The notes: generated from the sequence alone by a model not told the origin. Shown: positions 24,312-34,957, counted from the first letter of the stretch. The stretch: 64,000 nucleotides of DNA from Physcomitrium patens (GCF_000002425.4 NC_037270.1:1037617-1101616); one strand, 5' to 3'. Numbers and translations: made by a program.

Positions 24312-25651
24312 TGGTGTATTACGTGCTTTCCTGCTCGAGAATGCGCCAGGCGTCTGGCTATAGAAGGTAGTATGAAGATCCGTCGATAGACAAGCACTCT
24401 ATCAATTTTTACTGCTGGAATATAAACGTTTGCAAGAATACACCGTAAATCTTTACTGATGCCCTTCGAGTGCTTGTCGAAGTCCTTTTTTTTGCCCCAG
24501 CCGGTAGGTCTCTAGACGTTACAGAGAACCCCGATCAATCCAAACTGTTAATCTTCAATACCCCTTTGTACTTACGATCTTGTATCCACTGACTGTCCTG
24601 TTAAATTTACCCAATAAATTTCATTCACTCCGCATACTCAATCCTATAGACACCCCTTTAATCCTTCAATCACAGACATAACTCGATTTTATAAAACAGT
24701 CAAGAGTATTCAAACCCACTTCATTTAAAAATCTCGATTCACCATTACAACACTGACTTCAGCAGCGATTGCCTCAGTCGTCCCAAAACTCTACGAAGAA
24801 GAAAAATCCAAATTCTATGTCTTTCCTTCCCCGACCCGAAGCATGAAGCTCCTCTCTCTAATTCCCTTGATCTTCCAAAAACCTCCAATGAAAAAACCAA
24901 ACTGGGAACTTTGCAAAAGCTTAAAAACTCGCTCTCTCCCCCGATTTCCTCGAAAAAAAAAACCTCCCGCCCTCAAAACTATATCCCCCCTAACCTTATC
25001 CTCTAAATTTCTTCAATCTTCCGTCTTAGATCTGAAATTGGCTCCCACCTCAAGCTTGGATCGGAAATTGGCTCTCGCCGTCAAGCTTTCTCCTCCGTTT
25101 TTACCTTTAACAAATCCATTTACCGAAAACAACATTCCCTAAAACGGCACAGAGAACAGGACAGCCTGAAACAGAATCGAATCCCGTAATCGGGACCACA
25201 TTGAGTCGCCCGACCAATTCAGGTCCTATATTGGGAAAGATGCCCGTAGTAACCTGGATGTTCCCGTAATTGGGTCAAATTGGTCCTCGCGTCAGATTGA
25301 CTAAGACCCGTAGTAAGACCTGGATTTCCCGTAATTAGACTGCATTGGGTTGACCGGCCAATTCAGGTCTCATATTGGATAAGAGGACCCAGATTGGATT
25401 ATCGAAATTGGATCCAATTGGCTCCTCGAACCCGTCGTGTGAATTGGTCCTTCTCTTCGTGCTGACTCCCGTTATTGGAATCGAACGGAGCATTTCAGTA
25501 TGCCTTGGCTGACTGTAACGGACTGACTGAACCTGACCACTCAGTATTTGTACTGGAGTTGGTTGATGCTCCCAATATTCGAGGTAACTGAATATTAATA
25601 AAATTCCCCTTTCTTTTTATTTTCACTGTATACTCGTGTTACAACACGACA
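24312..25651 (-). repeat. 5' LTR of element D
   Basis: 1340 bp, TGGTGTATTACGTGC to CGTGTTACAACACGACA on the plus strand. Its first 780 bp form the left arm of a large inverted repeat with 25652-26432. The ORF at 24843-25142 is LTR sequence. Confidence 0.8.
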
Positions 25652-26432
25652 ACGTGAGACAATTTCGGATCTAAGCTCTGACGGCGAGAGCCAATTTTGG
25701 ATCCAAGCTTGAGGTGGGAGCCAATTCCTGATCTGAGACGGAAGATTGAAGAAATTCAGAGGATAAGGTTAGAGGAGAATCGGGGGGAGAGGGAGTTTTT
25801 TTTTAAGCTTCTGCAAGGTTATCAGTTCGGGTTTCATTGGAGGTTTTTGGGAAGATCAAGGGAATTAGAGAGAGGAGCTTCATGCTTCGGGTCGGGGAAG
25901 GAAAGACATAGAATTTGGATTTTTCTTCTTCATAGAGTTTTGGGAAGACTGAGGCAATCGCTGCTGAAGTCAGTGTTGTAATGGTGAATCGAGATTTTTA
26001 AATAAAGTGGGTTTGAATACTCTTGACTGTTTTGTAAAATCAAGTTACGTCTGTGATTGAAGGATTAAAGGGGTGTCTATAGGATTGAGTATGCGGAATG
26101 AATGAAATTTATTGGGTTAATCTAACAAGACAGTCAGTGGATACAAGATCGTAAGTACAAAGGGGTATTGAAGATTAATAGTTTGGATTGTTCGGGGTTC
26201 TCTGTAACGTCTAGAGACCTATCGACTGGGAAAAAATAAATAAATAAAAAAATAAAAAGACTTCGACAAGCAGTCGAAGAGCATCCGTATAGATTTATGG
26301 TACATTGTTGCAGTCGTTTATATTCCAGCAGTCAAAAACTGATAGACTTCTTGACTATCGGCGAATCTCCATACTACTTTCTACAGCCTGACGCCCGGCA
26401 CGTTCTCGAGCAGGAAAGCACGTAATACGACA
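25652..26432 (+). repeat. Inverted partial D-family LTR
   Basis: The reverse complement of this segment matches the first 780 bp of the LTR at 24312. For example GGAGCTTCATGCTTCGGGTC (25876-25895) mirrors the block with GAAGCATGAAGCTCC near 24836. It ends AGCACGTAATACGACA, the true LTR terminus, in the opposite orientation to D. ORF 25697-25981 is a reading of this DNA. Confidence 0.75.
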
Positions 26433-27464
26433 TCGCTTTATACTCACGATCTTATATCCACTAACTGTCTCGTTAGATTAATCCAATAAATTTCATTCAC
26501 TTTGTATACTCAATCTTATAGACACCTTTTTAATTCTTCATCACAGATGTAACTCGATTTCACAAAACAGTCAAGAGTAATCACACCCACTTCATTAAAA
26601 TCTCGATTCATCAGTACAACACTGACTTCAGCAACGATTGCCTCAGTCTTTCCAAAACCCTATGAAGAAAGAAAATCCAATTCTCTGTCTTTTTTCTCCT
26701 TCCCGAAGCATGAAGCTTGCTCTCCGATCCTTCTCCCTAAACCTTCTTTTCTCCTCCCCTCATTTCTTAACCTATCCTCTCCTTTAACTCTAATTCTCCC
26801 CTCTTTCAAACCCTAGCCTTAGAGTTTCTTCAATCTTCCGTCTTGGATCCGAAATTGGCTCCCGTTGTCAGAGCTTTTTTCTCTGTTTTTACCTTTAAGA
26901 GATCCTTTTACCGAAAGGACGTTCCCAGAATGGCACAAAAGACGGAAAAGGCTGAAACAGAATCGAAACCCCATAATCGGGACCATATTAAGTTGCCCGA
27001 TCAATTCAGATCTCATATTAGCTAAGAGGCCCGTAGTAAGACCTGGATGTTCCCGTAATTGGGTCAAATTGGTCCTTGGCATCAGATTGGCTAAGAGGCC
27101 CATAGTAAGACCTAGATGTTCCCATAATTGGACTGCATTGGGTTGCCCAACCAAGTCAGGTCTCATATTGGATAAGAGGCCCTTAGTAAGACCTAGATTG
27201 GATGTCTTGAAATTGGGTCCAATTGGCTCTTCGAACCAGGCTCATCCGTCGTTGAATTTGTCCTTTCCCTTCCTACTGACTCCCGTTATTGGAATCGAAT
27301 GAAGCATTTCAGTATGCCCTGACTAACTGTAACGGGGTGACTGAACCTGGCCTCTTAATATTTGCAATGGAATTGGTTGTTGCTCCAATATTTGAGGTAA
27401 CTGAACATTAATAAAAGTCCTCTTTCTTTATATTTTCAAAGTATACTCGTGTTACAATACGACA
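26433..27464 (-). repeat. Partial D-family LTR (lacks about 260 bp at one end)
   Basis: It begins abruptly with CGCTTTATACTCACGATC, corresponding to about 17322 in the D LTR, and then follows that LTR closely to its end TTACAATACGACA at 27464. It abuts the truncated LTR of element E. ORFs 26819-27166, 26843-27025 and 26865-27302 are readings of LTR DNA. Confidence 0.75.
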
Positions 27465-27702
27465 ACATAGCCCCTTATTAGATAGTATATATAGAGACAA
27501 AAGTGAAGGCTTCTTCACTCTTGTTAACTCCTTTCTTGCTTCCAAACTAGTTTCAAGGGTCTCTAGTTTTCTTGTCTTTTGGCAATAGCCATTCCAGTTT
27601 CTCTTTCAATATACATACTTGTTTATTTATATTTTTTTACCTTTCTTTGAGTGAAGGCTCACTTGTCTGAATTATTTTTTCATCAAGTTCTTGTCCTTGA
27701 CA
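27465..27702 (+). repeat. 5'-truncated LTR of element E
   Basis: It starts at the junction with the D LTR and ends TTGTCCTTGACA. A fuller relative of this LTR stands at 52107-52643 on the minus strand and matches through CAAGAAAGGAGTT...ACTGGAATGGC. TATA box at 27486-27493. Confidence 0.75.
27486..27527 (+). promoter_or_regulatory. TATA box and putative RNA 5' end of element E
   Basis: TATATATA at 27486-27493; ACTCTTGTTAA at 27517-27527 starts 31 nt later. The latter is complementary to TTGACAAGAGT at 27705-27715, with one G-U pair. Confidence 0.55.
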
Positions 27703-27704
27703 GA

Positions 27705-27715
27705 TTGACAAGAGT
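27705..27715 (+). promoter_or_regulatory. Putative self-primer binding site of element E
   Basis: TTGACAAGAGT begins 2 nt after the LTR end, the same spacing as in A and F. The sequence differs from theirs (TTGTCGAGACT), yet complementarity to its own LTR RNA start is retained. Confidence 0.55.
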
Positions 27716-27914
27716 ACACCTACTATATCAGTGCTTTGTCTAATCTTGATTAAGAGTAGATTAACCCTTTTTCTTGATAAGATATAAGCATATTAGAAGT
27801 TGCGGATTACCCTCTTCTAAACCGATATTGTCTTTAGTATTTTCTTTGTTTCCAAGTCCTCTCTTCTATTTGTCTTGAGCGATATTAGATATCTTCTCTT
27901 TTCTAAGTGTTATC

Positions 27915-28870
27915 ATGGCAAAACTTGTTGAAATGAAGAATGCAATGGCACAAATGCAAGAGCAATTGAGGGAGTTAATGCTTGCGAGGCATCAACTCAA
28001 TTTACCACCACAAGGAGCAACAAGATTTGCAGGAAGTGAAGATGTAGAAATGGTTGGAACTGCTTCAACATCTGCACCAAATCATGTCTTTTTTCCTATG
28101 GTGGAACGTCCTTCAAATGTTAGAGAACCAAGAATTGCCCTACACGAGAAGTTTGATGGCACCAGATCCAAGTTTCAAGGATTTATCAATCAAGTGCAAC
28201 TTGTGATTGAACTTCAATCCCAAAGCTATTCAATATTATGATCGCAATTTAGATTCATTCGTATGCTTCTTTCAAGTTCAGCACTATCGTAGTTTTCATC
28301 TTTTCTTAAACGACGAGATCTAAAATTGGATAATCTAGTGGCTTTTTTGGCAGAGTTTCGATCCATGTATGGAAAACATGATGCAATTCGTATTGCAACC
28401 AATAAGATCCGTATTTTATGACAAGGCAATCAATCAGTAACGTTATACGCTTCACAATTTTGACAACTTGTAACTGATATCAAGTGGAATGATGCTGTAC
28501 TTATCAATCAATTTCTCTACGGATTACAATATGAGGTAAAAAAATTAATGCTCAACTTACCTAATCCTCAAACATTTAGTCAAGCAATTGACTTTGCTGT
28601 GAAGTACGACAATCGCCTTTTTGAATTCCGATCAGAGAACCGTAAGAGTGGACCTCAACGTTACTATAATTCAATGGCAACACCAACACCTCTTCAACAC
28701 ATACATTCAGAAGTAGATGATATGCAAATTGATGCAGTACGTTTCTAACCCCTTACTGAGCAAAAAAAGACTCGTCGTCATCAAGAAGGATTATGTTTAT
28801 ATTATGGAGAACCAAAGCACATTGCTCAACATTGTCCAAAGAAACGATGCAATCACAAAATGAGGAGTAT
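27915..28870 (+). pseudogene. gag of element E (broken)
   Basis: The ATG at 27915 opens MAKLVEMKNAMAQMQEQLRE, a helical N-terminus as in A and F. The first ORF stops at 28241. The capsid-like part continues with stops to 28748 (LNLPNPQTFSQAIDFAVKYD from 28548). The zinc knuckle near 28790-28840 reads C-L-Y-Y in place of C-x2-C, so its second Cys is lost by a G-to-A change. Otherwise the reading parallels F gag. It would form particles and bind RNA; this copy is not intact. Confidence 0.75.
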
Positions 28871-29746
28871 GGCTATGAAAGAAGACAATATGTCGAAAAA
28901 CGAATTTGTCCAGATACAATAGGGACCGTGTGGCTGGAACCTTGCACAACATCTAGTAAAGGTCTTATTTTCTCCTCAGAGCCCTCTCCTTGTTTTACAT
29001 TAAATGTTATTTTAGGACCTAAACATTACAAAGTCTCTGCCTTGTTAGATTCAGGAGCCTCAGCGTGTTTTTTACATGAAGAATTTACTAAAAGACATAG
29101 CATATCTTTAGTAAAGAAAACTAAAACTGTTCATGTAGAAGTCATAGATAGTCGTCTAATGTCTTCTGGAGATATTACTCACAAAATCCTTCCTATAGAA
29201 GTAATAATCAATGGTCATAATAGTTTTGTAGTATTTAATATCATTAGATCTCCCTCTAATCCAGTGAATTTAGATTTATTGTGGTTAGAAAAATACAACC
29301 CTCAAATAGATTGGATTTCTCGAACTCTTACTTTCTCTAAAAGTATAACTAACAATATAATCAATCAAGTAGAGAGTCATAAGTCCAGTTCAATTAAACT
29401 CGTATTTATAGGTGCAAAAGCTTTCTTGAATGCTGCTATGAAAGAATCACCATATATTATTTATGCCACACCCGTTTCTACTATTGAAAAGACTTCAAGT
29501 GGCATTCAAAGCCAATATCAAGAATTGCAAGATGTATTTGAAAAAAAGAATGCGGATACACTCCCGGAACATCATCCCTATGATTGCTCAATTGACCTTC
29601 AAGAAGGAGCACAACTGCCATTTGGACCAATCTACAGTTTATCACAAAATGAATTGACTGAACTCAAGGAGTATATTGAAGAAAATCTAGCCAAAATTTC
29701 ATACGTCATTCTAAATCTCTGGCAGGAGTTCCAATTCTATTTGTGA
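28793..29746 (+). pseudogene. Protease and linker of element E pol
   Basis: A 317-codon open frame contains a retropepsin core with intact catalytic block ALLDSGASACFLHEEF, then VHVEVIDSR and LLWLEKYNPQIDW, ending in the conserved leader before RT (LPEHHPYDCSIDLQEGAQLP). The frame ends four bases into the RT ORF start (29743), so an original continuous pol frame has shifted by one near 29690-29745. The protease would cleave Gag and Pol. Confidence 0.75.
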
Positions 29747-30951
29747 AGAAAAAAGATAGATCATTGCGGATGTGTGTTGATTATCGAGGACTCAACAAGA
29801 TTACCATCAAAAATAGGTATCCACTACCTTTAATATCTAGACTTCTTGATCAACTGAATCAAGCTAAGATCTATACAAAAATAGATCTTCGGGGAGCATA
29901 CAATCTAGTACGCATCAAAGAACGAGATCAATGGAAGACTGTGTTTCGAACTAGGTATGGACATTTTGAATACAACGTCATACCTTTTGGACTTACAAAT
30001 GCACCAGTAGCTTTTCAACATCTAATGAATGATGTTTTTCAAGAGTTTTTGGACGATTTTGTGATCTGTTCATTAGACGACATCGTGATCTATTCTAAGA
30101 ATCTAGAAGAACATGAACTTCATGTTCATCGTGTGTTACAAAAATTAAGAGATGCAGGACTCTATGCCAAGATAGAAAAGTGTGTATTCCATACTACTCA
30201 AGTCGATTTCTTAGGTTATATCATTTCAAATGATGGACTTATGATGGATCCTAAGAAACTTCAAACTATTATAGACTGGAAGATTCTAAAAATGGTAAGA
30301 GATGTCCAATGTTTTTTAGGATTTGCCAACTACTATCAGATCTTCATCAAAGGTTTCTCTCGAGTTGCAGCTCCACTTACACGTTTGACTTGTAAAAACA
30401 AACTCCAATGGAATCAAGAAGCGGAAGTTGTTTTTGAATCTTTGAAGACAACGTTTGTTTCCGCACCAATCTTGTATCGTGTTGATTTTTCTAAAGCATT
30501 CTTTATGGAAACAGATGCATCGGACTTTGCTTTGGGTGCGGTTTTATCACAAATGGGAACAGATGACAAACTTCATTCAGTAGCCTTTCATTCAAGAAAA
30601 TTCTCAGTAGCAGAAATCAATTATGAGATCCACGACAAAGAACTTCTTGCAATTGTGGATTCTTTTCAAGAATGGCATCATTATGTAGAAGGCGCTTCTA
30701 GTCTAGTCACCGTGTATACGAATCACAAGAACCTCAAATATTTTATGTCAGCACGCGTATTAAATCGTCGCCAAGCTCGTTGGAGCATGTCTTTATCAAG
30801 ATTTGAGTTCATCATCACTTATCGGCCAAGAAAACAACAAGGTTTGTTCGATGTCTTGTTTAGACGTTCTTATCTTGCACCAAAAGAAGGAGATGCAGCT
30901 TTTGAGCAACAAAAAATGATTCTCTTGAAGTCGGAGCAATTTCATCTTTGA
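29743..30951 (+). pseudogene. Reverse transcriptase and RNase H of element E
   Basis: An open frame of 402 codons. [38 protein letters not shown] (first catalytic Asp), PFGLTNAPVAFQHLMND, then the palm box ICSLDDIVIYSKN, where the usual Y-L-D-D reads S-L-D-D, and FLGYIISNDGLMMD. RNase H: FMETDASDFALGAVLSQ, NYEIHDKELLAIVDSFQEW, VYTNHKNLKYF, where the usual third-box TDHKN reads TNHKN. The length is near full for these two domains, but both active sites carry substitutions. Confidence 0.8.
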
Positions 30952-30994
30952 GCAATAAAATCAACATTGACTGTTGATTTAACTTTTCTTAAGT

Positions 30995-31893
30995 ATGTCT
31001 TTAGACCCTCTTGTTCATGATATCCAGAATAATTCTTCTAAATCTCATGATCCCTCTAAATTTGAATTCAAGAACAACCTACTCTATTTCAAAGGATGCC
31101 TATATGTTCCAAAAGGAGAAGCACGTTTATGTGTTCTTCAAGCTTGTCACGACTTTCCAGCAGCAAGACATTTTCGATATAATAAGACTTTGGAGCTGAT
31201 ATCTAGGGATTTTTTGTGGCCTTAAATGTGGAAGGCAGTTAAAAACTTTGTACAATCATGTGATGTTTGCTCAAGATCGAAAACTCCTCGTCATCGACCT
31301 TTTGGACTTCTTCAACCATTACCCATTCCAGAACAATCATGGTCTTCTATTTTTATGGACTTCATCACAGATCTTCCAATCTCAGGTTCTTATGACTCTA
31401 TATTCGTGATAGTAGATTGTTTTACCAAGATGGCACATTTTGTACCATGAACAAAATCTATCACAGGTAAAGAAAGAGCTAAATTCTTTCTTGACAATAT
31501 CTATCGCTATCATGGATTACCCAAGGATATTATATCAGATATGGAAACTCAATTTGTATCAAGATTTTGGCGGACTCTTTTCAAGATTCTTAAAGTAGAT
31601 GTAAAACTATCTTCAGCATTCCATCCTCAAACTGATGGACAAACAAAGCGTGTTAATCAAGTTTTGGAGCAATATTTAAGATGTACCATTAATTACCAAT
31701 AAGATGATTGGACAACTCTTTTGCCATTGGCAGAGTTTGCTTATAATAACACGGTACATTCTTCTACAAAACAAACACCTTTCTTTGCTAATTATGGTTA
31801 TCATCCATGGAACCATACAAGACAGTGGACATATCAAGAAGACGACAAGCTTCACCTCGTCCTATAGAAGTGGACAATAATGAAGAGTTTGAA
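30995..31893 (+). pseudogene. Integrase of element E (catalytic Glu lost)
   Basis: The zinc-binding part is readable (CHDFPAARHF, then CDVCSRSK). The core has the first Asp in MDFITDLP, the second Asp in SDMETQF (usual SDRGTQF), and Lys replacing the catalytic Glu in DGQTKRVNQ. In-frame stops include TAA at 31223-31225, TGA near 31448 and TAA at 31700-31702; the last is shared with A and F. After NYGYHP a deletion joins a pre-chromodomain segment, and the element stops at about 31893. Confidence 0.75.
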
Positions 31894-33690
31894 GTAGAAA
31901 GTATAAGATTCATGGTAAAAAACTTCTTGCGATAGTGGATTCTTTCCAAGAGTGGCATCTCTTTCTTGAAGGAGCTGCGCATCCGGTGACCATATACATG
32001 GATTACAAGAATTTAGAGTACTTCATGTCGGCTCTGATTCTGAATTATCATCAAGCTTGATGGAATATGTTGCTATCCAAGTTTGACTTTGTTATTACTT
32101 ATCGACCTAAGAAGCAACAAAGACTATCCGATGCATTATCAAGGAAATCATATCTAGCGCCAAAGTTTAGAGAAGTCGTGTTTGATCAATAGTGTACAAC
32201 ATTGTTGAAGTCAAAATAATTTAGGTTTTGCTCTACTATAGTGCCAATTGATATTGACTTCTTCAACCAAGTACATACTGTGACTATTGGAGATTCTATA
32301 GCCCTTGATATCATGCAATGTGTCAATAATGACAAGTTCAAGGTGAAAAGAGATCTTTTATACTTTGAAGAGTAGTTGTATATCCCAAAGGAACCAGCAT
32401 GACTCCGAGTTCTCCAATCTCGACACGACTTTTCAATTGCGGGACATTTTAGGTTCAATAAGACCTTGGAACTTATTTCCCGAGATTTTTGGTGGCCCCA
32501 AATGTGGAAGGATGTCAAGGATTTTGTCCTCTCTTGTGAAATTTGTTTAAGATCCAAGAACCCTCGACATTGTCCCTATGGTCTTCTTCAGCCATTGCCT
32601 ATTCCACATCGACCATGGTCTTCAGTTTCCATGGACTTCATTATGGATCTGCCACCATCAAATTCATTTGACAACATCTTTGTTGTAGTAGATCAACTTA
32701 TAAAGATAGCATATTTTGTCCCTTGCAAAAAAACATCATCAAGCAAAGATACAGCAAGGCTCTTCTTTGATAGTATGTATTGATATTAAGGGTTACTAGA
32801 TGATATCGTGTCAGATCGAAGAATCCAATTCATATCAATGTTCTAAAGATCTCTCTTTGAGATATTGAAGGTGGGTATAAAGCTTTTTTTAGCTTTTCAT
32901 CGTCAAACTGACGGCCAAACGAAACGGGTGAATGAAACTTAGGAGCACTATTTACGATGCAGCATCAACTATCAGTAAGATGATTGGACTGCATATCTAT
33001 TGTTAGTCAAATTTGCATATAACAACACCCTTCATGCATCGACTAAACAAACATCATTCTTTTTCAACTATGTGTATCATTTGAAGCTTGATTTATTGAC
33101 TCCGTCAACCAATAATAATCCGATAGCTGAAAGATTTGTGAAACAACTATCGAAGCTTCAAACTACGTTAAAGCTTCAATTGCGAACTGCTCAAGAAGTT
33201 TACAAGGCGTCTGCAGACAAATTTTCGAATCAGACTCCTACTTTCAAAATTGAAGATAAAATATGGCTGCTTCGACAGAATATCAAAACCAAGTAGCCAT
33301 GTGATAAGTTGGACTACCGGAGATTGGGACCATTTGTCATCCACAAGCAAATCAATCCAGTGGCGTATTGTCTCGGGTTATCGACTGCTATGAAGGTACA
33401 CCCAATCTTTCATGTTTCTTTGTTGGAGCATTATCGAGAGTCATCTTTTTCTAGAAGAGTGCAATGTCCACCACCTAATATTGAAATTGAAAACCACGAG
33501 GAATATGAGGTAGAAAAGGTACTAGATTTGTGCTCTAAATAGATAAAATTGGAGTATCTAGTCCATTGGAGCTACTATAATATCAATGAGCATACATGAG
33601 AACCTACAAAAAAATCTTATCATTACATTGCAAAAGGTACAGGAGTTTCATTGACGCTATCTTCAAAAACCTGAGCCCTTTTAGTGAAGT
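31894..33690 (+). pseudogene. pol of element A, part 2: RNase H end, integrase, chromodomain (broken)
   Basis: The reading resumes at the RNase H motif (YKIHGKKLLAIVDSFQEW), then VITYRPKKQQRLSDALSRKS, a zinc-binding region (CEICLRSK near 32540), and the integrase core with MDFIMDLPPS, a degraded second block (SDRRIQF) and DGQTKRVNE with Lys for Glu. TAA at 32976-32978 interrupts INYQ/DDW. The C-terminus follows (FKIEDKIWLLRQNIKTK) and MDYRRLGPFVIHKQINPVAY from 33309. A chromodomain lies near 33490-33620 (EEYEVEKVL, LEYLVHW, then TGA in place of the conserved Trp before EP). Chromodomains guide integration to heterochromatin marks. Confidence 0.8.
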
Positions 33691-33957
33691 TCCTTCTCCT
33701 TGAAGCCTCTTAATCCTCAGCCTTACAAAGAAGGGGAAGAAGAAACCTCTAAAAGACATAGTTAGAGACTATAAATTTGTAATCTGAGCCTATTCTTCCA
33801 TGTTTAGTGCTTATTTTTTCGGTCTAATATGGATAGTCAAGAGATAGATACTATACCAATCATGTCCTCTCAATCAAATATCTCATGAAGACGACCCCAA
33901 AATGAAAAACCGCCTGTACTATGAAGATGACGAAGGATACTTAGTAACCGGTCGCTA

Positions 33958-34182
33958 GTGATTGTGTTTGAAGAAGAACCTGCTTATGGTGATCTTCTCG
34001 AAGGAGTGTTTACAAGGCATTTTCACAATGAAGACACAGAAATTCATGCCTGGTTGAAAATCAAAGGTGTAGGACACTATCGTTGGTTACAAGGACCAAT
34101 GAATTACTTGCCATGTGAACAACAATTGGAGTATGTTACAAACACTATGCGACAAATTTTCAACTTCTTACGATGGTACTGA
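33958..34182 (+). CDS. Small ORF downstream of the chromodomain, element A
   Basis: About 75 codons open to TGA, with no ATG; the frame enters after a TGA near 33922. It reads VIVFEEEPAYGDLLEGVF and HAWLKIKGVGHYRWLQGPMN. Closely related readings stand at 34957-34760 and 54005-53778. Differences among the copies are frequent at third codon positions, suggesting past coding constraint. A second overlapping frame just upstream (HEDDPKMKN, EGYLVTGR) is also shared with F. I do not recognise a family. It is soluble-looking, with no membrane segment or cysteine motif. It may be a separate accessory protein or the end of pol displaced by a frameshift. Confidence 0.5.
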   Translation: MIVFEEEPAYGDLLEGVFTRHFHNEDTEIHAWLKIKGVGHYRWLQGPMNYLPCEQQLEYVTNTMRQIFNFLRWY

Positions 34183-34217
34183 CTCTCAATAGGAGTGCTT
34201 CTCAGAGACCTCGAAGC

Positions 34218-34231
34218 TAAAGGGTGGATGA
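34218..34231 (+). other. Polypurine tract of element A
   Basis: A purine-rich run (TAAAGGGTGGATGA) directly before the 3' LTR start TGTGAAGGATATACAC, as expected for the plus-strand primer. Confidence 0.65.
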
Positions 34232-34264
34232 TGTGAAGGATATACACTAAGAAGTTATAAAAGA
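34232..34264 (+). repeat. 3' LTR of element A, first 33 bp
   Basis: TGTGAAGGATATACACTAAGAAGTT matches the start of the 5' LTR at 5292. It is interrupted after AAAGA by element F and continues at 40483. Confidence 0.85.
34260..34264. repeat. Target-site duplication of element F, left copy (AAAGA)
   Basis: AAAGA at 34260-34264 and again at 40478-40482 flanks element F exactly at its LTR ends. Confidence 0.9.
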
Positions 34265-34503
34265 TGTCACGAATACAAAATACAGACTTGAAATCTAACA
34301 AGAAGTTCAAGAAGAAGTGGCAGAACTAGATTAAACAGATGAGTACAAGAACAACACCAGAAAGCTGAGCTAGAACTCCAAGAGATGTGTTGTCGAGACT
34401 GAAGAACTCTTCAGCCTCAATCCCTATATATACTCCTAATTAGGAAGCTTCTCAAGCTACTTCTATTAACTATGAAGCTTCTAGAAGGTTCTAGAGGCTT
34501 CCT

Positions 34504-34526
34504 TTCTAGAAGGTTCTAGAAACTTC
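34504..34526. promoter_or_regulatory. Heat-shock-element array, 3' LTR of F
   Basis: Five perfectly phased units TTC-ta-GAA-gg-TTC-ta-GAA-ac-TTC. Three or more alternating nGAAn units define a heat-shock factor site. Confidence 0.6.
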
Positions 34527-34628
34527 TCGAGCTTCTTCTATTAACTATGAAGCTTCTAGAAAGTTCCAGGGGCTTCCTTTCTAGAAGCTTCTACAAACTT
34601 CTCTTCTAGAAGGTTTCAGAGACTTCCT

Positions 34629-34651
34629 TTCTAGAAGCTTCTAGAAACTTC
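34629..34651. promoter_or_regulatory. Second heat-shock-element array, 3' LTR of F
   Basis: Five perfectly phased units TTC-ta-GAA-gc-TTC-ta-GAA-ac-TTC, about 200 bp upstream of the LTR TATA box on the element strand. Confidence 0.6.
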
Positions 34652-34685
34652 TCTCTAGAAAGTTCTAAGGAATATGTCCCTAACA

Positions 34686-34699
34686 TCATCCCCTCTTTT
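34686..34699 (-). other. Polypurine tract of element F
   Basis: On the minus strand AAAAGAGGGGATGA directly precedes the 3' LTR start TGTTAGGGACA. It is homologous to the tract of A. Confidence 0.7.
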
Positions 34700-34759
34700 A
34701 GCTTCGAGGTCTCTAAGAAGCAATGTTGTTGATCAGTACCAACACAAGAAAATGAAGAT

Positions 34760-34957
34760 CTATCGCAAAACTTCTGCTATGAACTCCAACTGTTGTTCAT
34801 GAGACAAGTGGTTCATCGACCCTTGAAGCCAACGATAGTGGCCCACGCCTTCGACTTCTGACCAAGCATGAACTTCCGTGTCCTCATTGTAAAATTGTCC
34901 TGCAAACACGCCTTCTGGTTGACCATCGTAAGCAGACTCGATCTCAAATACGATCAC
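34760..34957 (-). CDS. Small ORF downstream of the chromodomain, element F
   Basis: About 65 codons open from a GTG, the homologue of 33958-34182 and 54005-53778. Shared core: VIVFE, then HAWSEVEGVGHYRWLQGSMN and LSHEQQLEF. As in A, the preceding frame (DPEMKN, GGYRV) overlaps it and terminates just after the ORF opens, so the frame break sits at the same place in both. Function unknown. Either an accessory protein made by frameshifting or reinitiation, or a shared inactivating shift. Confidence 0.5.
   Translation of the reverse strand: MIVFEIESAYDGQPEGVFAGQFYNEDTEVHAWSEVEGVGHYRWLQGSMNHLSHEQQLEFIAEVLR

Larger units (their letters stand above)
17066..25651 (-). mobile_element. Element D: minus-strand Gypsy element with tRNA-Trp primer site
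   Basis: LTRs at 17066-18329 and 24312-25651 start TGTCATATT/TGGTGTATT and end TACGACA/CACGACA on the plus strand. Reading on the minus strand the order is 5' LTR, PBS (24307-24290), gag-protease, RT, RNase H, integrase, a purine tract (AGAGGGGGTGGA just inside 18330), 3' LTR. ACGT stands on both outer sides (17062-17065, 25652-25655) and may be a 4-bp target duplication, though this is weak. Domains differ clearly from A, E and F (no chromodomain seen, RT box F-L-D-D, unusual protease), so it is a separate lineage. Stops break each coding block. Confidence 0.8.
27465..31893 (+). mobile_element. Element E: plus-strand chromovirus truncated at both ends
   Basis: It holds a 5'-truncated LTR (27465-27702), a putative self-primer site, gag, protease, RT-RNase H and integrase, in frames with few stops. 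It ends inside the chromodomain region at about 31893 (NNEEFEVES), where element A RNase H sequence resumes. An internal deletion joins the integrase NYGYHP block to the pre-chromodomain block near 31806. It is clearly related to A and F but distinct at the sequence level. No target duplication can be assigned because both ends are lost. Confidence 0.8.
34265..34685 (-). repeat. 3' LTR of element F
   Basis: 421 bp, TGTCACGAATACAAAA to ATGTCCCTAACA on the plus strand. TATA box at 34425-34432; RNA-start segment at 34390-34400. It has fewer GAA/TTC repeat units than the 5' LTR. Confidence 0.9.

Noticed and set aside
22712..24370. Plus-strand ORFs within 22.7-24.4 kb
   Set aside because: Antisense shadows of the long D gag-protease frame.
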